Source: Dromaius novaehollandiae (lineage: Eukaryota; Chordata; Aves; Casuariiformes; Dromaiidae). From it: a stretch of 64,000 nucleotides of DNA. Below the pieces are notes generated by a model. The model did not search any database, was not told where the DNA came from, and saw only the letters and a program-made list of their open reading frames with translations. The stretch covers positions 868,001 to 932,000 of the forward strand of contig NW_026991398.1 in NCBI RefSeq assembly GCF_036370855.1. Direction: 5' to 3'. Within the stretch, counting starts at the first letter, position 1. Each line of letters begins with the position of its first letter. A program made the translations under genes and the position numbers. Shown in pieces: positions 22,713 to 34,959 of the stretch.

Positions 22713-24906
22713 CTGTCCAAGGAGGAAAAGACATTGACAAGTTAGGAGAGACTTTTAAAGGAAAATAAATAAGTAAAGATTTTCAGTTCTTATTAAAAAA
22801 TCCCACATTGCTTCTCTGTTTATTGGGAGGCCCTTTGCCCATTTCCCTTGCTTGAGCTCTGGTTTGTGAGGGCAGAGTGAGTCATGAGGAGCAGGGACCT
22901 CTGCCCATAGGTTCCACAGGAGTCTGTCCTGCTGTACAGCAGGGGGTACATGGGAATGGGGGTGACTAGCTCTGAGATTCACAATTTCTGTCAAATGAAA
23001 TTCATTCATCTTGTGGAAGGGCTTTTCAGCATCTTCACTCCCAATTCTAAAGGACAAGGGTTGCAGAAGTGAGTTTCAGGGATTTTTTTTAATATTGTTT
23101 ATTTTCTTTGAGAGGCCCTTGTCTCCCCTGGGGAGTGCTCTTTAAAAGTAGAAATCCTTGGCATTTCTACTGTGAGTCCTGAGAGGAAAGCATGCACTGT
23201 CACTTGGAGTGGGGACATCTCGACTGTCTAGTAGTCTCCTTCCTACCTGTCCTGTGCTTGCACCTCTTTGAGCTGGAGCATGCTGTTCCCCCCAAAAGAA
23301 ACCAGCCCCTGCTGAGAGCAGAGCAGTCTAGTTTCAAAGTGCAGATCTCCAACCTTCTCTGCCTTTCTCCAGGCACCTGAGGGAGGTCTCCACACTCCTC
23401 TTCTAGCCAAGGACACACAGGGATCTTTTCAGATGCCCTTTGACAGCCTCCCACCACCATCTCCATGCTCTCAGCATCTCTGCTGCTTCATGGAGATGCT
23501 ATGAGATCACAGAGATGCTATGAGACAGCAGTGCCTTTCTGGAGGGCAGCTCACAGCCTGGCAGGACCCAACAGAGAAACAGTCAAAGGACCATTAGGAC
23601 TGAAGATGGGCTCTGCTTAAGGGAGAGTCAGCTCATTTCCCAACTCCACGGACTGCATTTCCTTTATCTGCACAAGTTTGAAGGGGGCTGGGGCAACCTC
23701 ATTTCCATGCAGACTCCTCTGCTGTACAACTCGCAGTGCTGGTGTCTGAACTGCAGCTGAAACCCTCAGCCCCAGGGAGATCGAGAGAAGAACAGGAGCA
23801 GCATGGACAGGAGGGACAAAAAGGAGCAACATCATGATCCTGGTGCCGAAGGAGGCAAGTAGACAGAGAGACAGACAGGCACCCAGGAAAGCCTTCACCT
23901 TCCCCAGCTGGGCATGCCGCCTCGCAGACAGTGACATTTGCAGAACAGTCGCTCTCAGCCCCTTTGTTGGGCAGCACAAAACAGGCCCATGGTGGCAGAG
24001 AGGTCCCTCTCCTCTGCCAGAGGTCTGGCTGCAGAGGAGGCTGCTCATGCCCTGGACGTCACGACTGTCAGGGCAGAGGCTCTGCTGGGTGGGAGAGAAG
24101 ACATGGGGGAGTGCTCAGAGGAAGGTGTCTGCATCGGAGGGATTGACCATGACTTGCCCAAATCCACCCTCCCATGACGATTGTGTTCACTGTTCCCTCT
24201 CATTCCCTGCCCATCTCTGCTGCCTGGCACTGTCCCTGCTGCCTGGAGCTTTCTCGATCCCAACATCTTTTCCCTGTCGGTGCTCACAGACCCCATGCCA
24301 CCCTCCATGTGCACAGTTCTGCCCTACAGAAACTGTTCAGGACAGGGCACTTGCCAGGGGCATCTCTGCATGCAGGTCCTAAGCAGCAGGTCACATAAAC
24401 CCTGATGAGACCATAAAGGTGCTGCTGGTGCTGTCTGTAGGCTGAGGTGGGGTTGAAGGGGTTTGCTGACCTTTCTCACAGACCTACTGATCTCTGAGAG
24501 TGAAGGTTAGCGAGTCCCAGTCCCTTGCCAAACCAGCAAGCTCTTTCCCTTTTTCTCCCTGCCAAATTAAGAAACTGAAAGCCCTGGAAGGAAAACTCCT
24601 TCCCTTTCAAGTAGCCTTTTCTTTCCCACCTTCCCCTGTGGTGCAGGGACACTGCTCTGAATCACAGCCCTGGGCAGATCTTGGTGCATGTCCCAGCTTC
24701 ACAGCCCTGCACCGTCCCTGGCAGAAGGCAGCAGCATGCCCTGTGCCTGTGACGGTGTGACAGGGAAGCCCTGCTCTAAAGCATCACCTCCCCCATACCG
24801 GAGAAGCTGGGATAGCGATCCTTAAAAACTGATCATTCATGTTAGAATGGGTTTAGAACATCCTTTCAGGAGCCTCAGTAGCATTGCCCTGCAGCCAGAG
24901 ACTTAC
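22713..24906 (-). other. OR2 intron 1 (inferred, 2194 bp)
   Basis: On the minus strand the donor GTAAGT is at 24906-24901 and the acceptor CTCCTTGGACAG ends at 22713. The segment at 22820-22990 is also present before the acceptors of OR3, OR4 and OR5, and the segment at 23900-24440 is shared with OR1, OR3 and OR5 introns. Confidence 0.65.
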
Positions 24907-25230
24907 TGTGTTCAGGGCTGTGAAGATTTCTCCCACAATGCACTGTCAGCCACTCTCCCACTCCACACTGCCTTGCACTTCTCTCTGCCTTCTCTCAGCT
25001 CATGTCAGCAGCAGCAGGCAGTGCCCGCAGCCCTGCTGCTCTGCGCAGAGGAGCTGCTCCTGCACACAGCTGTGTCTGGGCAGTGCTGCCAGGTTGCCAT
25101 GAGCTCCCTCCATCCCAGGAGCCTGGCCCCACTCAGGAGCAGAGGCCCAGCTGAAGGCAGGAATTTCTCTGTCCCTTGTGCTCCCTCCTCCTGGGAAATG
25201 TTCCCTGATGTAAAGCAAAATAATCACCTT
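24907..25230 (-). promoter_or_regulatory. OR2 promoter module and untranslated first exon
   Basis: On the minus strand the AT-rich box GGTGATTATTTTGCTTTA (25228-25211) is followed by the Olf1/EBF-like site TCCCAGGAGGAG (25196-25185), a GC-rich stretch and the donor at 24906, again 290 bp beyond the site. The AT box is more diverged than in the other copies (GCTTTA in place of GTTTATT). Confidence 0.68.
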
Positions 25231-25714
25231 TGGTCCCTCCCTAAACAATACAGAGAGATCAGCTACAGCACTGTCACTTGTTTCATCAGAGGATGGTTCT
25301 CTATGAGAGGTGGAAAGTTCCCACCCTGGAAATCCATATTTCCATCTCTTAACTAGGCAGGACACCAAGAAGGGGACAGGAAGGGAGCTCATTTTCCCAT
25401 GGTTCAGGTGTTGATTCAGATGAGTCAGTCTGGGCATCTCATGCCCATTTGGAGGCCCCTGGGATGCAGTGGGATTCAGCTAACTCCTGTGAACTCCACA
25501 AACACACAGGAGGTGGGATTCCCCTTGCCAAAACTGAAGTGAGCACAACATAGAGGTCTGCCTGGGAGCTCCTTGTCTAAGCTCCCATTACGATCACTGG
25601 AGATGGAGGTGGGAGTCAGTTGCTCTCACACAAACATCTGGTGACAGTTGAAGAGACAGAGGTGGTCCAGGCATGTGCCAGTGTCTGCTTGCTCTGGTGG
25701 AGCGACTATGAGAC
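25231..25714. repeat. duplicated block P, partial copy (OR2)
   Basis: The first ~480 bp upstream of the OR2 promoter match block P of the other receptors up to GAGCGACTATGA near 25710, where homology stops at a putative LTR insertion. Confidence 0.7.
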
Positions 25715-26389
25715 TGTTCAAGAATATTGGACTGGGGCTGTCTAGAAGTAGCCGCTTAGCACAACTTCTGTAAAACTTCTTTAGCATGAGGAGCTAAATT
25801 TGCTGCAGCCTTAGGCTGCACTCAGAGAACATGAGGAACTTTCACCCCGTTCAGTAAAAGAGGCCCCAGAGCTGGTTCCATCTGGAAAGAGAAGGGAATT
25901 CCAAGCAGTCTGCATTCCTGTGTCTCACACTCCGAAAGGGAGGATGTCAAGGCTTTGAAATAAGGCCTGTGCAGAGCATCAGGACCTTGAGACACAAAGC
26001 CGCATCTCACTGCTGGGGCAGTGTTAATTGTTGTGGTCGGGAATTATCTCCTCTGGACCTGGAGAGACAATGACAGGACCCAATAAGGAACAGGAAGACC
26101 CCAGACCTCAATATTACTCTTGGTCCGAACTATCACATGAGGGTTGGAGAACTTAGACTGGAAAGTTATAATTGCCCAGGGGGTTCTCTGTTTGGGTCCC
26201 TTTCCAGAGGAACCCAGCTCGAGCTGTCGTTTGCTGCTGTACCACTTAGAGTAAATAAGTCTGTGATACTCTGCATCTGAGACTCTGCTTTGGGAAACCT
26301 AGGGTCAGAGGCCGTCTTTAACACTGCCCCTCGCCTGCTGGCAGTGCAGCTCGTGAGAAAGGCAGAGCCTGTCTCTGTGCCTGGGGTCT
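25715..26389. mobile_element. possible solo LTR fossil (family uncertain)
   Basis: A stretch of about 675 bp starting TGTTCAAGAATATTGG interrupts block P and ends where a CR1 3' fragment begins. Near 26250 it has AGTAAATAAGTCTGTG followed by CTCTGCATCTGAGACTCTG, which resembles the R/U5 part of a bird endogenous retrovirus LTR. No internal genes are present, the right edge is uncertain and no target-site duplication was found. Treat it as a non-coding fossil; only the composition and position support the call. Confidence 0.35.
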
Positions 26390-26690
26390 TTCCATTCATG
26401 GAGTTGCAGAGGAGTTTTGGTGGGATCAGACCCCCGGAGGTCTCCAGTCCAACCTCCCACGCACAGCAGGGCTGCTTAGAGCCCTACGCTCTTGTCTGTG
26501 GTCTCTGAACTGCACCTGACCCCGGTTACCATCCCCAAACCTGCTCTGCTCCTCTTGTCCAGTCACAGCGGGACGGCACCTCTCGTTGGTGGGTCACTGC
26601 CCTGCCTGCCTTGACGGCACCCTTGGCTCCCAGCTCCCCTTCCCACACGCAGCAGCCCAGCTCTTGCTGCTCCCAGCACTCCAGTGCTCT
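26390..26690 (-). mobile_element. CR1 LINE 3' end fragment
   Basis: This is the reverse complement of 18590-18870. The segment GAGGTCTCCAGTCCAACCTC near 26437 is the inverted CR1 3' end. It is non-coding. Confidence 0.75.
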
Positions 26691-29048
26691 GTAGCAGGAA
26701 CCCATTCACAAGTGGTGCTTAAACACTCAAGCTGTGATACAGAAACAGCTGCTTTCATAACTACACATTAAAAAGCACACCCCAAGTGGCTGCTCTCACT
26801 TTTTCATCTAGCTAAGACTCTGTGTGCAGCGTCACCCGGGTAGGGGTTCCAAATCCAAAGCACTCCTTGCTCCTTTAAATGGGCTGTCAGGCAAGAGCTG
26901 CTGCTGTGCCTGCACGGCCAACGTTTGTACTTACAACCTTCTCTGGGATCTGCTTGGGTCCCAGCTTCCCTTGCCAAGGCTTTCCTGACCATAGTCAGAC
27001 ACAGGTCTGAGGCAGAGATGGGGAGTCAGGTCAGCAGGATGGGGACAGGGTCAGGTCAGGACCCAAGAGGTGCAGGGCCAGGCAGAGCCATGTCCACAGC
27101 ATCACTCAGGCCAGGCCCAAGGACAAGGGGAGCAGCTCCCTGGCATGGGGGAGGAGGCCCCGCAATGAAGCTGGTCACTGTCTCCCCTGCTCTTGTGCCC
27201 AGCAGATCCCCCTCCCTGTCTGCCTGCAGCCCCTCCATGCCCACCCCACTGCCCAGCACAGCACCAGAGCCCTGGCCCTGCAGCCCCTCCAGCAGCTCCT
27301 GCTGCCCTGGGCACGGAGCAGCCTGCCCCAAGCTGGTGCACAGAGAAACCTTCTTCTTCTTCTCATTTCCTCTCTCTGAATGCTGCCCTGCTTTTCTGCT
27401 GGGACATCCCTGCTCCCCAGAGAGCCTTTCCCCAGGTCAGTGTGTCTGTGCTGGCCTGGCCATTCCTGCACCCCTGCCCTGTGCTCCCTGCAAGGCCACG
27501 GGCTGGCGGTGCTGCTCTGCAGAGTGAGCGGCTGTGGGGCCACAGGGTGACTCCTGACTCAGCTCTGGCCATGCTGGTCAGGGCAGGAAGCAGACCCAGC
27601 TGGACAGGGATCACTGATACTCCTGACCCGCGTCTGTGCTCATGGATGGTGCTCGGAGTGACCCAGGACATTTGCAATTGCAGATGTGTTTGGGTGGGCA
27701 CTAGCTCCAGCCTGTGGTGTTTCACTGAGGGTGCAGGAATCACTCTCCAGTACCCCTGCCCTGGGCCTCCTGGGTCCCCACTGCCTCTCCGGGGATTGCA
27801 GAGCCCTCGTTTCCCCATGCATACCTGGATTTAGTGCTCTACCTTCTGGTTACTCCACCATGGACCATCCCTCACTTTGTGAGGCTCCACTCACTGCCCA
27901 TCCCCAGGCACATGCTGTCCCTGGAGATCCCCTGAGCTCTCCTGGGGTTCTCCTGGACATTCCCTTCCAGAAGGTTGTGCATCTCTCATCAGCACTGTCA
28001 CCTGTGGGACAGCCAAGGGCAGGTGATTCAGAGATCATTCCCCATCTCCACTGGTCACTGAGCGATGAGCCTTGAATCCAGCCGTCAGTCCCTAACAGAT
28101 CACCCAGGGACTGCACCTCATCCCCTGGAGCCTGTCGAGTTCAGAAGCAGAAGAACAGGTCCTTTCATGGTGTAATCCCTTGGGCATATTTTTGACTCCA
28201 TCTTCTGAAGAAAGGCCAGACTTCAGTGACATCACTCTCCTTTTATTATGGAAGTGTTCTTCCGGTATAAGGGTGCCCATTGCTTGGTCCTGCCCGAGGT
28301 CACAGAAATGCACAAGGATTCACCACATTACAAGAGCACTTAGGCTGTATACACACACAAGAGCACAGCAGGACAGGGTGGAAGTGAGGAGAGCAGCCCT
28401 GAAAAGGGAAAGTCCTGCTGCTGTTGGTGGACGAGTCTCCAGCAAAGCTGCAGCCCCCAAGTGAAGGCTGCAGCGAGGACATGCCTGCTGTGATGGTGAG
28501 GGGACGGTGCTGAGGAGCAGAGGGTCTGTCCCCACAGGCTGCATCCAGGCTCTCCTCCCCTCCACTCCCACTCCTCAGTGTTCGTTGGAGCGCAGGAGAG
28601 GGAGGGGACCAGCCCACGGTGACACTTGGCTGCCACCCTTGCAGGAGAGGGGTGTGAGATCACACCCTGACTGCGGCCAGGGGAGCTGAGCTCTCCTAAA
28701 GGACATGCGACCCATGGTCTCATCCCACATGTACTCATCTGAGCCTGACTCTGTCCTGCTGACCTCCCTTGGTATAGCACCGAAAGAGACACTGCAAAGG
28801 GAAACTCTCCCCATTGCAGAGGGGGCATTTGAGGGAGCTCAGACTAGCAGGCTCTGAGGTTCCCCCATCTCTACTGATGAAGGGGGAAGCCTGGCTTCCT
28901 GCTTCAACACGGTCTCTGGGTCAGGTTCAAATGAGAAATGCCTGAGGATAAGTGGCATGAATGAGAAAAGTAAGAAAGAAATGAATGAACAGCATGTATC
29001 CTTGATGCCAGATACCCTGGGAATGACAAGTGAATGCACATGGGATGG
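26691..29048. repeat. OR3 3' flank, duplicated
   Basis: From about 26949 this matches the OR5 3' flank (51682-53640) in direct orientation, and its right half matches the OR1 3' flank in reverse. Position 26949 is one edge of the junction discussed for 51680. The first 250 bp (26691-26940) have no partner in the window. No gene was recognised. Confidence 0.75.
28242..28247 (-). promoter_or_regulatory. candidate poly(A) signal for OR3
   Basis: AATAAA on the minus strand within CCATAATAAAAGGAG lies about 800 bp past the OR3 stop, the same position as the OR1 site. Confidence 0.4.
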
Positions 29049-29976
29049 TTATTGGTGCTGACATTGTACCAGCTGAATCATCTTCCCCAGGGCATCCTTG
29101 AGCTCCTTGTTCCTCATGCTGTAGATGAGGGGGTTCACTGCTGGAGGCACCACTGCATACAGAACAGCCACCACCAGATTGAGAGCTGGGGAGGAGATGG
29201 AGGGGGGCTTCAGGTAGGCAATCATTGCAGTGCTGACAAACAGGGAGACCACGGCCAGGTGCGGGAGGCACATGGAAAAGGCTTTGTGCCGGCCCTGCTC
29301 AGAGGGGATCCTCAGCACAGCAGTGAAGATCTGCACATAGGACACCACAATGAAAACAAAACACCCAAAGATTAAACAGCCGCTAATCATAAGCACCCCA
29401 AGTTCCCTGAGGTAGTAGCCTGAGCAGGAGAGCTTGAGAAGCTGAGGAATTTCACAGAAGAATTGCTCTACTGCATTGCCTTGGCAGAGTGGTATTGAAA
29501 ATGTGTTAGCAGTGTGCAGGACAGCATAGAGAAAACCAGTGCCCCAGGCAGCTGCTGCCATTTTGACACAGGTTCTGCTGTCCACGATAGTGCAGAGGTC
29601 TGCAGATGGCAACAAAGCGGTCATAGGCCATGACTGTGAGGAGACAATATTCTGCTATGAACAAGAAGAGAATCAGAAAGACCTGGGCAACACATCCTGA
29701 GTAGGAAATGGCCCTGGTGTCCCACAGGGAATTGGCCATGGATTTGGGGACAGTGACAGAGATGGAGCTGATGTCGAGGAGGGAGAGGTTGAGGAGGAAG
29801 AAGTACATGGGGGTGTGGAGGCGGTGGTTGCAGGCTACAGCTGTGATGATGAGGCCGTTGCCCAGGAGGGCAGCCAGGTAGATGCCCAGGAAGAGCAAGA
29901 AGTGTAAGAGCTGCAGCTCCCTATTGTCCGCTAATGCCAGGAGGATGAAATCACTCAGTGAGCTGCAGTTGAGCAT
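29049..29976 (-). pseudogene. olfactory receptor, OR14-like (OR3), one frameshift
   Basis: Full-length OR on the minus strand from the ATG (29976, MLNCSSLSDF) to TAA (29051-29049). It keeps sequon N3-C-S, MAYDRF, C95, the FFCEIP cysteine, KAFSMCLPHL and NPLIYSMRNKE. Right after CRPLHY (residue 130) an 8-bp deletion near 29588 relative to OR2 and OR5 (GGAGGGTC missing on the plus strand) removes the GTLLG codons and shifts the frame; the C-terminal half is open in another frame from 29624 down. No other lesion was seen, so inactivation looks recent. A sequencing error would be the alternative. The promoter module, donor and acceptor are all kept. Confidence 0.9.
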
Positions 29977-30000
29977 TCTTCCCCCTGCAGGCATGGGGGA

Positions 30001-31501
30001 CTGTCCAAAGAGGAAAAGACATTGACAAGTTAGGACAGACTTCTCTGAGCAAAATCTGTTTCTTATAACCCCTCTGCCCAAACACACTCTCATTACCTCT
30101 CCCCATCTCAGCAGCACTGTCATTGAGCTCCATCGCTTGGGCTCTGGTTTGTGCTGGCCGAGTTTGCCATGATGAGCAGCAGCCTCTGCCCTTGGGCTCC
30201 AGAGGAGTCAGACCTGCTACAGCACTGCCTACATGGGAAGAGGGGGACTAAAATTTATATTCCCAATTCCAGTCAGATCTAATCCACTCATAATGTTGAA
30301 TGGATTTTCAGCATCTTCACTCCCAGTTCCAAAAAAGGTCAGTTCATGAATAGTTTTAAGTTTTTTTTTGGTTTTCCTTCAGCTGACCCTGTCACACCAG
30401 TGGAGGATTCCTGGGGGTAGAAATCCTCAGCATTGCTGCTGCACTCAGAGGGACCAGCTGTGATTTCAGAGAGCCAAAAGGATTCACTCTGGCTTTAGTG
30501 CAGAGGCAGGACAGCTGGCCTGTCCATCTGCCTTGTTCCCAGCTGCCCTGTGCTCCCACCTCGGAGGTGGAGGACAGTTGCACCCGTATTACACAAAAAA
30601 GAAATGACACCATGGAGAGCAGAGGAATCCACTTCCAAAGTGCCCATCAGCACTCTTTCTGAGGGTGTGTGAGGCAGGTCTCAGCCCTCCCCTTCTAGCC
30701 AGCAACACATCAGGCTTCTTCCAGCTGCCCCCATCCAGCCTCCCAGCAGCATGTCCGTGGCCTCAGTATCTAGGTGGCTTCTCCCTGGGGCACCTAGATA
30801 ACACCCAGCTGCAATGGGAGAGCTGTGGCCTTCTGGAGGGCAGCTGCAGCCCAGCCAGACACCCCAGGGAAATAGTTGAACGTCCTAAGGATGGGGTGTC
30901 CTGACGAGAGAGTTGGCACATTCCCAGCCCCCCACACTGCATTGCCCAGAGCCCCACAGGATACAGGGGCACTTGGGCACCTCACTGTCAAGGACACGTC
31001 TGCATGGCAGGACCTGCAGGGTCAGTGTTGTCTGAACTGCATGAGAAACCCCCCTGCCCAGAGAGTCCAAGGGGAAGGACAAGGGCAGCCTGGGCAGGTG
31101 GGAAACATGGAGCAATACCATGACATTTGTGCCCAGGGAGGCAGGGACAGGCAGGCACAGAGGGGCACTCAGGAGTGTCTGCTCTCCTGCATGTCCAGCT
31201 GCCGAGGAAACGACTCCTGCCCTGGACCCCACAGCCTTGAGAGCAGAGGGCTGTGCTGGCTGGCAGAGGAGAGGAGGTGCTGGAGTTTGTGGTTTTCTCT
31301 CACACTTTGAGCGTGACTCTGCTGCCTGGAGCCATCCCTGTGGGCAGCTGTTTCTCTGTCTCCACGTCTCTCCCCTGTCAGTGCTCACAGACCCCATCCC
31401 ACCCGCTGGGTGCTCAGCTCCCAAAAACAATCATGTGACTGGACAGGTTTCAAGACCTTGCCAGGAACCTCAGTAGTTTTGCCCTGCAGCCAGAGACTTA
31501 C
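30001..31501 (-). other. OR3 intron 1 (inferred, 1501 bp)
   Basis: The donor GTAAGT is at 31501-31496 (minus strand) and the acceptor CCTCTTTGGACAG ends at 30001. It shares segments with the OR5 intron (for example 30420-30620 with 54930-55130 and 31140-31420 with 55650-55930). Confidence 0.65.
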
Positions 31502-31825
31502 CGTGTCAAGGGCTGTGAAGATCTGTCCCACAGTGAGCTCTCCTCTGTCCTCCCACTCCACACTGCCTTGCACTTCTCTCTGCCTTCTCTCAGCTCATGT
31601 CAGCAGCAGCAGGCAGTGCCCGCAGCCCTGCTGCTCTTGGCAGAGGAGCTGCTCCTGCACACAGCTGTGTCTGGGCAGTGCTGCCAGGTTGCCATGAGCT
31701 CCCTCCATCCCAGGAGCCTGGCCCCACTCAGGAGCAGAGGCCCAGCTGAAGGCCTGAATGTCTCTGTCCCTTGTGCTCCTTCCTCCTGGGAAATGTTCAC
31801 TGCAATAAACTAAAATAATCACTGA
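31502..31825 (-). promoter_or_regulatory. OR3 promoter module and untranslated first exon
   Basis: On the minus strand, the AT-rich box GTGATTATTTTAGTTTATT (31822-31804) and the Olf1/EBF-like TCCCAGGAGGA (31791-31781) precede the GTAAGT donor at 31501 by 290 bp. It looks intact although the receptor is frameshifted. Confidence 0.7.
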
Positions 31826-33335
31826 TGGTCCCTCTCTAAACACTGAAGGAAGACTGATTCCAGCATTGCAATTTGTCTCATCAGAGGGTGGTTATCTGCA
31901 AGAGGTGGAAACATCCCATTCTGGAAGCCCCTATTCCCATCTCTTAGCTAGGCAGGACCCCTAGATGGAGACATAAAATAGAGTTTGTTTTCTGTTGTTC
32001 AGGTATTGTTTCAGATGAGTCAGTTTGGGCTTCTCAGGCTGCTTTAGAATGGCGAGGGATTCAGATCCTTCCTGTGAGCTCCACAAAAATGCGCAGGAGG
32101 TGGGATTCCCCTTGCCCAGGCAGAAGTGAGCACAGCAGGGATGTCTGCATGCAAGATCTTGGTCTATGCTCCCATTATAATCACTGAAGATGGAGGGTGG
32201 GAGTTAGCTGATCACACACAAACACCTGGAGACATAGGAAGAGACAGAGGTGGTGCAAGGCATGTGCCAGTGTCTGCTTGCTCTGATGGAGCAAGTGTGA
32301 CATCTACATCCATCTGGAGCATGACTTGGCCAGGTAGGGAATTGCCTTGGCTGTGTTAAATGATACTAGATGCCCTCTGCTACCAGAGCTCCACTCACTA
32401 GGAAGATGAGACACAGGCAGATCCTGACATTGCAAACAGTTGATGCCATCCAGTGCAGGCACTTGATTCAGTGACACAGCAATAGGCCTGCAGGGCCACG
32501 TCGGATGCCTGGGGTGTCCAGCACAACCACATATCTCTAGCAGATACAGCATAGGACCTATAGGAAAACCATGCCCCATTTGGAATGGTTGCTGGGCAAG
32601 TGCCCCATGGCATCTCAGGTTTCCTACCAGTGCCCAAACAACTGGATCCCACCACTGCCTTTACACCAAGTCCAGCCCATCTACCTTCAAGCATGCTGCA
32701 TAAATGGGAGAGGCACATCACACCATGGTCCCCACTCTAGTCTCTGCACCCTTAAAATCCTCTAGCTTTCCTCCCCCTGAACCTCTTCTCACCACCAGAT
32801 GATATGAACAGGGAATAGGCTAGTGATGTCCTCAGGCTGACAAATCACGGGCTGCCCAGGGTCAGGGACTTCTTCAGTGGCACCTTGTCCTGTCTGGAGA
32901 TCAGCTCACCTCTGTCACAGGCGCAGTGCTGCCGCAGAGTCAGCTCGAGCAGCCAACTCCTCTCCTGCCATTTCAGCACAGCCTAGCTCTGTTTCTCCCT
33001 GGCCTTGGGCACTGCAGGGTTTGCTCTCTTAGTGGGAACCTCCTTTCACCATTACATTGCCACCTGCTATCTGTGCCAGCATGGCTCTGCTCTGAAGTGG
33101 GGCCATTGCACACATGGCGTCCTTGGCTCTTGGTAACAGGTTTCACCATTACAAATCTGTTCTCTGTGCCACAGCTGAGGCTCTGCAACCCAAATATATA
33201 CAAGTGCATGCTGCCAGGGGCACAGAGAGGAGCAAATGGAGATGCACAAGCTGTCACAGTACTGAAACATGGTTGGAATAACTGAGATGCAGTGGAACTG
33301 CTCGCATGACTGGAGGGCTGTGATGGCAGGGTACA
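31826..33335. repeat. duplicated block P, copy 3 (OR3)
   Basis: This matches 57126-58590 in direct orientation and 12346-13814 in reverse. Near 33335 homology to the OR5 unit ends at the left edge of a CR1 fragment. Confidence 0.75.
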
Positions 33336-33339
33336 AGCT

Positions 33340-34895
33340 CTGCAGGCAAGACGGTTAGGGAAGATGAGCGGGGGGGGATGCCCTTTTTGTGAAGGGACAG
33401 CCCAGATGTATGGAGTTTTGGCATGGGATGGACAAGGGTTTGGGTGAGAGCTTATGGGTGAGCATCAGAGTAGAGGTGATGTTGTGATGGGAGTTACAGA
33501 CCCCCTGATGAGGGTGAGGAGGTGGATGCAGTCTCCTTTAAGCAACCTGAGGAAGTCAGTGGGTCACAGGGCCTGACTGTTACGGTGGGGTGGGTTAATC
33601 TCCCTGACATTCATTGGAAGGGCAAACAGCAGGGTGCAAGCAGTCCAGGAGATTTCTGGAGGGTGTCAGAGACACCTTCTAAGCACAGCTCCCTGATGGG
33701 CCAGTAAGGGTGATGCTCACCTGGATCTGGTACTCACACAACAAGGAAGCACTGATCAGGGATGTGATAATCTGTGGAAACCTTGGCTGCAGTGACTATG
33801 GAATAGTGGAGTCCCAGATCGCAAGGACAATGAGGAATACAATAAGGCATTATGATAAGATGGGTGGACAACTGGGTGGTTAAAAAGCTGGTTGGATGAT
33901 CAAACTCGGGTTTTTTTTTGAATGGGTCATGCTTGACCTGGAAGCTAGGTAAAGGTGGAGTATGCAGGGGTCCATACTATCACCTCTCCTGTCTAACAGG
34001 TTCATCAGTGACCTGGAGGATGCAACTCTCATCACGCATGTAGGTGACACCTACTCAGGAGGAACAGCCATGTGTTTGAGGGCTGCCATTCAGAGGGCCC
34101 TCAGCAGGAGGGAGGAAGAGGCCGTCAGGAACTTTGTGAACTTCAAGAAGGACAAATGCAGGTCCTGCACCTGGGGTAGACCAACACCCTGCAGTGATAT
34201 GGGCTGGGGAGTACCCAGCTGGGCAGCAGCTCTTTGGAAAAGGACCTGGGAGTCTTTGTGGTCAGGGAGCTGGACATGAGCCAGCAGTGTGCACTGGCAG
34301 CAGTGGAGGTCACAGCATCTTGGGCTGCATGAACAGGAGCAGAGCCAGGAGATGGAGGGAAGTGATTATCTCCCTCTACTCCACACTCATTAGAGCCCAT
34401 CTAGATACTGCATCCAGCTGGGCTACCTGTAGAAGAATGCTGTTGATCCCATGGAGTGAGTCCAGTGGCAGGCCCCCGAGGTAGCTGGGGCTGGAGCACT
34501 TCACCTGTGAGGAGAAGCTGAGGGAATGGGTTTGTTCAGCACAGAGAACGGAAGATTTCTGGGGGGAACTCACAGCAGCTTCCCAATGCAAGGTTGCCAC
34601 TGATAAATAATGAGGCTGTTACCGCAATTCATGGCAGGAGAATGAGAGGCAATGGTTATAAGCTGACACAAGTGCAGTTAAAATTGTATATAAGGGAGAA
34701 AAAGCAATGAGGATCCTGAAGCATTTGAAGAAGGGTCCAGAGAGGTTATGGACTCTCTCTTCTTGGAGGCTTTCAGGACACAGCTGGACAAAGCACTGAG
34801 GCTGTGAATTCAGGGTTGATCCCCATGTGAGCGGGAGGTTGGACCAGAGTGCTCCCAAGGTCCCTTCTGATCTGAATGGTCCTTGATCCTGTCAT
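33340..34895 (+). mobile_element. CR1 LINE fragment, broken (copy d)
   Basis: Plus-strand pieces of CR1 ORF2. The endonuclease end is visible at 33580-33710 (VNLPDIHWKGKQQ, compare the family LPDICW block). A jump near 33900 leads to the RT palm (FISDLEDATLITHVGD near 34000), LHLG-equivalent and SPAEKDLGV-like stretch (near 34180-34260), and the 3' end at GGTTGGACC...TCCCTTCTGATC near 34830-34890. Several stops and frame changes are present. This insertion has no counterpart in the OR5 unit and is older or additional to copy b. Confidence 0.8.
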
Positions 34896-34959
34896 CTCTG
34901 GCAATAGCTACTGCAATTCTTGCAGGCAGGAATTCCTTTTCCATATGTGGATTAGCACC

